NCBI RefSeq assembly: GCF_030865425.1
Contig: NZ_JAVFCB010000004.1
Span: 248,001 to 312,000, forward strand
Source: Microbacterium capsulatum
GTDB lineage: Bacteria > Actinomycetota > Actinomycetes > Actinomycetales > Microbacteriaceae
DNA: 64,000 nucleotides
Reading direction: 5' to 3'
In this document: positions 59,894 through 64,000 of the stretch, piece after piece
How the letters are laid out: the number at the start of each line of letters is the position of its first letter
How positions within the stretch are numbered: the first letter of the stretch is position 1
The notes under the pieces: generated by a model
Told to the model about the DNA's origin: nothing
Database searches by the model: none
The model's input: only the letters and a program-made list of their open reading frames with translations
Made by a program: the position numbers and the translations under genes

Positions 59894-61192
59894 TTATGCG
59901 GCGTCGTCTTCGGTCGGTCGGCCAAAGAGGTCTTGGATCAGCGCGGCGTCACCGATGACCTCGCGCTGCTTCTGGATGTAGGACTGCTTCGTGATCGAGA
60001 CGCTGGCGTGCCCCAGGTAGTCCCTCGCCGCCTCGTCGTCCACAGCTTCAGCCAGTCCCGTCGCCAGCGTTCGACGGAAGGCATGCGGCGTCACCGGGGA
60101 GAGGCCGTCCCGCTTGAACTCGGCGTTGGTCACACCTGCGAGCTTCAGCGCCGTACGGAGGTTCCGGCGAACGTTGTTCGGGCTTACCAGCGTCCCCTTG
60201 CTCGTCGTGAAGACGAAGCCATGGTCGGCATGGAGCCCGAGCTGACGGCGCAGGCTCTCAATGACGAACTTCGGCACGGCGAGGTCGCGGTTAGATGCGT
60301 CGGTCTTCACCATGTCCTCGCGGATCAGCCCCTCTCCGGAGACGACCTTCACGGTTCCCCGAATCCGGATGTATGGTGTCGGCGCATCGAGCACGCAGTC
60401 CTGAGGGCGGAGCGCCAGCGCTTCCGAGATGCGGATTCCGGTGCCCAGGAGAAGGCTCACCAGATCGGGCATCACGCCGTCCGGGTCGCGTGGACGGCCG
60501 CCCTTCTTGCGGTCAAGGTCCGCGCCGTCACGCCATAGGGCAATGGCGCTCCGTGTCGTCTCGATCTGTTCGTTGGTCAGCGCCACGGGCTCAGCGACCT
60601 TTTTCTTGGCGCGCTTGAGGTTCGGGATCGGGTTGTCGATCCGTGCGCCGTCCCGAATGGCCTGCTTGATGATCAGCGACATCGCCTTGCGGAAGTTCTG
60701 AGCCTGGCTCGGCGAAGCCTGGTTACTGCGGCCGGCTCGCTTGAGGAGTTTGCTCGGGAGCGTGATGGTCCCGTTCCGGATGCCGACCATGTGCTTCTCG
60801 ATCTGTCCGGCCGTGACTGCACCGATCTTCAGAGATCGGACGCCCCTACGGTTCTTGATCGTGCTGTTCACGGTGCGCCGGTAGTAGTCCAGTGATGCCT
60901 TGCCGAGATCGCGGGCGGCTTCCTCCTTTGCCAGCCAGATTGCGGCTGCCTCAGCCACGGTGTGATCGGCGCAGATGTCATCGAGAACCTTGACTCGCGG
61001 CGTCGGGGGCACGCGATTCGCGATCTTCTTGCTGAGCGAGGCGATTGCGTCGTACTTCGTCTCACCGCGCGCTGTCACGGGGCGCACCTTGCCGTCGGTG
61101 TCCTCGTGTCGAACGAAGGCTTCCCACATGCCAGATGTGAGCTGCTTCGCCGCCACGGTGCGCTCGATGTTCGAGACCCTCTTCCTAGCCAC
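59894..61192 (-). CDS. Tyrosine site-specific recombinase (integrase)
   Basis: A 432-residue phage/ICE-type integrase. An N-terminal AP2/SAM-like arm domain (~1-60), core-binding domain (~70-190; WLAKEEAARDLGKASLDYYRRTV) and catalytic domain (~215-420). Catalytic residues: Arg in GTGIRISEALAL, His-x-x-Arg in TPHAFRRTLAT, His in LGHASVSITKQSY and Tyr in the same segment. I start at GTG 61192, which overlaps the excisionase stop by 8 bp; the frame continues upstream but inside the excisionase gene. It probably integrated the element into tRNA-fMet 650 bp away. Confidence 0.93.
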   Translation of the reverse strand: MARKRVSNIERTVAAKQLTSGMWEAFVRHEDTDGKVRPVTARGETKYDAIASLSKKIANRVPPTPRVKVLDDICADHTVAEAAAIWLAKEEAARDLGKASLDYYRRTVNSTIKNRRGVRSLKIGAVTAGQIEKHMVGIRNGTITLPSKLLKRAGRSNQASPSQAQNFRKAMSLIIKQAIRDGARIDNPIPNLKRAKKKVAEPVALTNEQIETTRSAIALWRDGADLDRKKGGRPRDPDGVMPDLVSLLLGTGIRISEALALRPQDCVLDAPTPYIRIRGTVKVVSGEGLIREDMVKTDASNRDLAVPKFVIESLRRQLGLHADHGFVFTTSKGTLVSPNNVRRNLRTALKLAGVTNAEFKRDGLSPVTPHAFRRTLATGLAEAVDDEAARDYLGHASVSITKQSYIQKQREVIGDAALIQDLFGRPTEDDAA

Positions 61193-61361
61193 GTGCCATC
61201 TCCTCTTCAATCCAGTGCTGAAGGAGGTCAGCTCGATAGCGAAGGCGTTTGCCAAGCTTCCCGGCCTGCGGGCCCTTGCCGAGCGACCTCCAGGTGTGCA
61301 GGGTCGCGACGGCGATGCCCGTATGGGCAGAGACTTCTTCGATCGACAGCAGGCGCGGCAT
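61185..61361 (-). CDS. Excisionase-like helix-turn-helix protein
   Basis: A 58-residue MerR/excisionase-type DNA-binding protein (HTH_17): LLSIEEVSAHTGIAVATLHTWRSLGKGP then GKRLRYRADLLQHWIEEE. The frame stays open to 61547, but conserved sequence begins at MPRLLSIEE, so ATG 61361 is preferred. Directly upstream of and overlapping the integrase gene, as in many actinobacterial integrative elements, where it controls excision. Confidence 0.85.
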   Translation of the reverse strand: MPRLLSIEEVSAHTGIAVATLHTWRSLGKGPQAGKLGKRLRYRADLLQHWIEEEMARG

Positions 61362-61686
61362 TACCACATGAGTGGCCGCGACCGAATCGCCAGATGACCA
61401 GGTGTTTTTCTGGTCGATACTGGCGTCGTCGGGAGTCAAGTTCGTCGTCACGACGAGCGTTGTACCAGACCGAAAGCGTTCTTCTTGAGCAGATGGAAGA
61501 GCTGCCCGAAGTCGGCCAACGAGCTGTGTGAAGTCAGATGCTGGCAAAGTGAGAAGCCGACAGTACGCTCGCCTAGTACGAGCACGCTAGCAGGCGACAG
61601 ATCGCGGTGCGCCAACGACTCTTCTGGGTGATTCGCCTCCTACAGACAATTAAAGGGTTCCGAAGATCGATCTCTATGAGAATGCT

Positions 61687-62793
61687 ATGAAGCAGGCGTT
61701 GTCCAACTCAGTCGTGCAATCGAGACGCGAGCGCGATTTCGGCGTCTTGACTCGACCAAAGTCAGAGCCTCCTGGCGCCTACGACTACGTATCTCTCCTG
61801 CGGCGCAGTCTCGTGCGTCTCGAGGAGCAGTGGGCGCGAGGCGTGCTTCCGGCTCACAGAGCGTGCAGCCTCAAGGACAAAAGGGAAGCCGAGAGGCGAT
61901 GGCTGTCGGGCCTCCCGATCACGCGAGGAGAGGTTGAGAAGCCGAGCAACAACTTTCGATGCGAGTCGTTCTCTTGCCGACCGGGAGATCCCATGGGGTG
62001 TGCGGCAGCCAACGCTCGCTTGAAGGCGAAGCAGAGCACTTTTGTTCTGACGCGCTGGCTGAACAACGACGGGGCAAGGGCCTTCTACGGAGTGTTCGAC
62101 ACTCGTGGAGGCCCAGGCGAGCCTCTTGCATCAATTATGGGCAGAGCGAGTTCAGACTTCGACAAGCTCAAGGCGTCCGATAAGGGCAACTGGCGGCGGC
62201 ACGTCGAGACAGAGACCGTGGCGGGCTACCTCTGGCACCTTGGAGCGTTCCGGCGACAGGGGCGCTGGATTGTCCGGCGCTGGGTTTTCGTCGGCGTGAG
62301 AGGCGAGGGCGCAGCCAAAGACACACAGCGTTGGTCACAGCGAATCAAGCTCGACTGGAAGCGGCGCGCAGCAGGACAGGGTGGGAGTGGCTCCTTCTCC
62401 GGATGGGCGCGGGTTCGGGGTGATCGCCAAGCCGAGATCATCGCTCGCGTAGCCGCCGGGGTCACGCGATACGAACTTGGCCACGCAAAGGAGCGCGACA
62501 TTCGGCTGGGGGCGCGAATCATCGAAGCTCACGACGTTGGAGAACGCGCCTGGCGGCCAGACGAGGCATCGATCGATGATCCCTGGTTCGTGGAATATGC
62601 CACGGCATTTCCAGGGAAGCCGACGTGGCAGAGCTCTCGGGCGTCAAGTAGTGCCTCGGAGTGGCGATCAGCGCTGGAGGACGAGGACTTCAAGAGGATC
62701 CGATTCAGCAGCAGCCACATGCGGCGTTCGAAGAAGGCAGAGGTGGCGCGCATCAGCGGCAAACGGAAGCCCATCGAAGGCGATATCTGGTAA
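61687..62793 (+). CDS. Unknown 368-residue protein of the integrated element
   Basis: Not recognised. It is soluble and basic. A Cys-containing stretch near residues 90-105 (RCESFSCRPGDPMGCAAANARL), then a mixed alpha-beta part with ETETVAGYLWHLGAF and RWIVRRWVFVGVRG (~175-205), and a basic C-terminal third. The order (Cys-rich patch, basic helix, TxR-strand, a conserved-looking E-T...WH) faintly recalls rolling-circle Rep proteins, but no HUH motif is present, so I do not assign a function. It is divergent from the excisionase gene by 325 bp. Codon use (AGA, AAA, TCA present) differs from the chromosome. Confidence 0.6.
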   Translation: MKQALSNSVVQSRRERDFGVLTRPKSEPPGAYDYVSLLRRSLVRLEEQWARGVLPAHRACSLKDKREAERRWLSGLPITRGEVEKPSNNFRCESFSCRPGDPMGCAAANARLKAKQSTFVLTRWLNNDGARAFYGVFDTRGGPGEPLASIMGRASSDFDKLKASDKGNWRRHVETETVAGYLWHLGAFRRQGRWIVRRWVFVGVRGEGAAKDTQRWSQRIKLDWKRRAAGQGGSGSFSGWARVRGDRQAEIIARVAAGVTRYELGHAKERDIRLGARIIEAHDVGERAWRPDEASIDDPWFVEYATAFPGKPTWQSSRASSSASEWRSALEDEDFKRIRFSSSHMRRSKKAEVARISGKRKPIEGDIW

Positions 62794-62795
62794 TT

Positions 62796-62937
62796 CTCGT
62801 ATTCTTCGAGCGAGCAAAAGAGCGGATGTAGTCATCAGAAGCGCTTGAGGGGGTCGTGGACGTCCCAGATGATCGTCTAGCGCTCTCGCTTCGTCTACTC
62901 TCTTTGCGGGCTCTCAGATCGTCGTTGACGACTTCCG
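62796..62937 (+). repeat. 142-bp direct repeat, copy 1
   Basis: Starts 3 nt after the stop of the 368-residue gene. It differs from copy 2 (63147-63288) at a single position (A at 62821 versus C at 63172). It contains GGACGTCC, the near-palindrome AGATGATCGTCT and GTCGTTGACGAC at its right end. The two copies are 351 bp apart, start to start. Confidence 0.95.
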
Positions 62938-62955
62938 ATGGATTTGGATATCCAC

Positions 62956-62997
62956 GGGTCAGGCTGCTGTTGTGCGGATCGTCAACCCAATTGACCC
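62956..62997. repeat. Inverted repeat GGGTCA ... TGACCC
   Basis: GGGTCA at 62956-62961 and TGACCC at 62992-62997, with CAATTG next to the right arm, in the spacer between the two 142-bp repeats. Confidence 0.4.
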
Positions 62998-63034
62998 ATG
63001 ATGACTTCAATCGAGGGAGCTGAGGAGAGGAGTC

Positions 63035-63065
63035 AGCCCCGGTGAGCCGGGGCTATTCTGAATAG
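63035..63065. other. Two adjoining hairpins in the repeat spacer
   Basis: AGCCCCGG-TGAG-CCGGGGCT (63035-63054) followed at once by CTATTC-T-GAATAG (63053-63065) and an AT-rich run (TAGTTTTAAA). The first may be a terminator; the pair could also belong to a replication or transfer origin. The remainder of 62938-63146 shows no gene. Confidence 0.55.
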
Positions 63066-63146
63066 GCTCTAGTTTTAAACCCCCATGCAGTTGTTCCTCA
63101 ACACGCACTTACTGCATTCAATAATCCGAGATTTGGCCAACGGCTC

Positions 63147-63288
63147 CTCGTATTCTTCGAGCGAGCAAAAGCGCGGATGTAGTCATCAGAAGCGCTTGAG
63201 GGGGTCGTGGACGTCCCAGATGATCGTCTAGCGCTCTCGCTTCGTCTACTCTCTTTGCGGGCTCTCAGATCGTCGTTGACGACTTCCG
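63147..63288 (+). repeat. 142-bp direct repeat, copy 2
   Basis: 141 of 142 positions identical to copy 1. It ends 44 bp from the 3' end of the minus-strand gene at 63332. Confidence 0.95.
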
Positions 63289-63331
63289 GACTCCCATCTA
63301 CGGCTTCACGCGAGCGGGCAACACTCAAGCG

Positions 63332-64000
63332 TCAGTCAGTACGGATGGACGTGCGCGCTTCTGCCTCATGCTCGCGTCGAGGCCGGCGACGGCGGGAAGG
63401 GCGCTCAGGAAAATACTCCTCTTCCGAATAGGGCGCATCGGCTTCGAGCTCCTGGGACTTGAATCGGGTTTGGGTGCTACGGCGACCGTGAGCACCAGCG
63501 CCCTGCTTCGTTTCGCGGAGACCTGCGTCATCGAGCGCATTGCGGATGGTCGCGGGGGATACTTCAAACTGATCGACCAGTAGCGCAATGGCGTTGGCTG
63601 CTCTGATCTCCGGCGACAAACCCAGATACGCCTGCTGAATTGCGATGTAACGCTCTGCTTTGTTCGAGCTGATCTTCGCGCGACCCTTCGGCGCTGTCTC
63701 TTCCAGAAACCGGCCGCTTGCCATGTTCGTCACAGCAACGCGCTGTCCGCCCAAGCTCGCCTGCGACCTCGTGTATTTGGAGTTGGATCGATAGCGCAGT
63801 TCGCGCCCTCCACCGGGGATCATCTTGTCGTTGACCCACTCGGCCACATACTTCGCGGTGCGCCGCAGGTAGCGTTCGTCCGGGCGGTCTATCCGAGGAT
63901 CGACGGCGTAAGCATCCTCAGAGGCAGCGACCACGAGCGGATAGACCGTTTCAGCAGTGACAGGCTGTCCGGTGAACATGAGACTGCCCGCATCAGCGGC
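63332..64000 (-). CDS. Partial protein, possible C-terminal part of a replication initiator
   Basis: At least 215 residues counting from an internal ATG at 63979; the frame is still open at the window edge, so the true start is probably outside. The part seen has a helical region (VYPLVVAASEDAYAVDPRID, YLRRTAKYVAEWVND), a segment with SKYTRSQASLGGQRV, a helix-turn-helix-like stretch (ANAIALLVDQFEVSPATIRNALDDAG) and an acidic/arginine-rich end. The order loosely resembles the C-termini of actinobacterial plasmid replicases. That is an inference without a firm motif. Confidence 0.5.
   Translation of the reverse strand, partial: AADAGSLMFTGQPVTAETVYPLVVAASEDAYAVDPRIDRPDERYLRRTAKYVAEWVNDKMIPGGGRELRYRSNSKYTRSQASLGGQRVAVTNMASGRFLEETAPKGRAKISSNKAERYIAIQQAYLGLSPEIRAANAIALLVDQFEVSPATIRNALDDAGLRETKQGAGAHGRRSTQTRFKSQELEADAPYSEEEYFPERPSRRRRPRREHEAEARTSIRTD

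Noticed and set aside
62796..63288. CRISPR array
   Set aside because: Only two long (142-bp) repeats with a 209-bp spacer and no cas genes.

Overview
The window is high-GC actinobacterial DNA, and the gene content and order point to Microbacteriaceae, most likely a Microbacterium-like organism. The reasons are the very GC-rich third codon positions, short -10-like hexamers of the form TA(G/C)NNT just before many start codons, a succinylase-type lysine/DAP pathway, and the block DEAD-box helicase / MiaE-like ferritin fold / DUF3107 / AdnA-AdnB / NudC / UvrD2 / zincin-like / PDZ-Lon / UPF0182, whose order resembles the one I recall from mycobacteria. The genus is an inference; no 16S gene is present.

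Region 1 (1-12.8 kb): the tail of a peptide ABC importer (permease plus fused double ATPase), a PH-domain membrane protein, an AbiEi-type/DUF559-like gene sitting between two copies of a 73-bp hairpin repeat, a CPBP protease, the ribosome-associated GTPase TypA/BipA, an XRE-cupin regulator divergent from azlCD, the 7Fe ferredoxin fdxA with dapC, citrate synthase with a strong terminator, and a small cupin protein.

Region 2 (12.8-26 kb): a DEAD-box helicase, an MFS exporter with a divergent TetR regulator and two clear operator palindromes, divergent dapD and dapE (DapC, DapD and DapE are three steps of the succinyl branch of lysine/peptidoglycan synthesis), a PIG-V-like mannosyltransferase, a DUF3117 microprotein, an O-methyltransferase, TatB, and a minus-strand operon of a soluble MgtE/CBS protein, DUF1003 and an Mrp ATPase. 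A YflT-type stress protein and an alpha/beta hydrolase follow.

Region 3 (26-37.8 kb): a divergent unit in which a YheO/DauR-type regulator leads a PatB-like C-S lyase and an MFS carrier, opposite an amino-acid permease, an AhpD-like protein and a small monooxygenase-like protein. Next come Xaa-Pro aminopeptidase, DUF3054, a secreted subtilase, a membrane-anchored EEP phosphatase and a PHP phosphoesterase.

Region 4 (37.8-59.3 kb): the conserved actinobacterial genome-maintenance block described above, followed by an SPFH protein and an initiator tRNA-Met.

Region 5 (59.3-64 kb): foreign DNA starting right behind the tRNA-fMet. It carries an unknown gene, a tyrosine integrase overlapping an excisionase-like gene, an unknown 368-residue protein, a 0.5-kb non-coding stretch with two 142-bp direct repeats and paired hairpins, and the 3' part of a possible replication protein that runs off the window. 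This is the left end of an integrative (possibly conjugative or plasmid-like) element and is the least explained part of the window.
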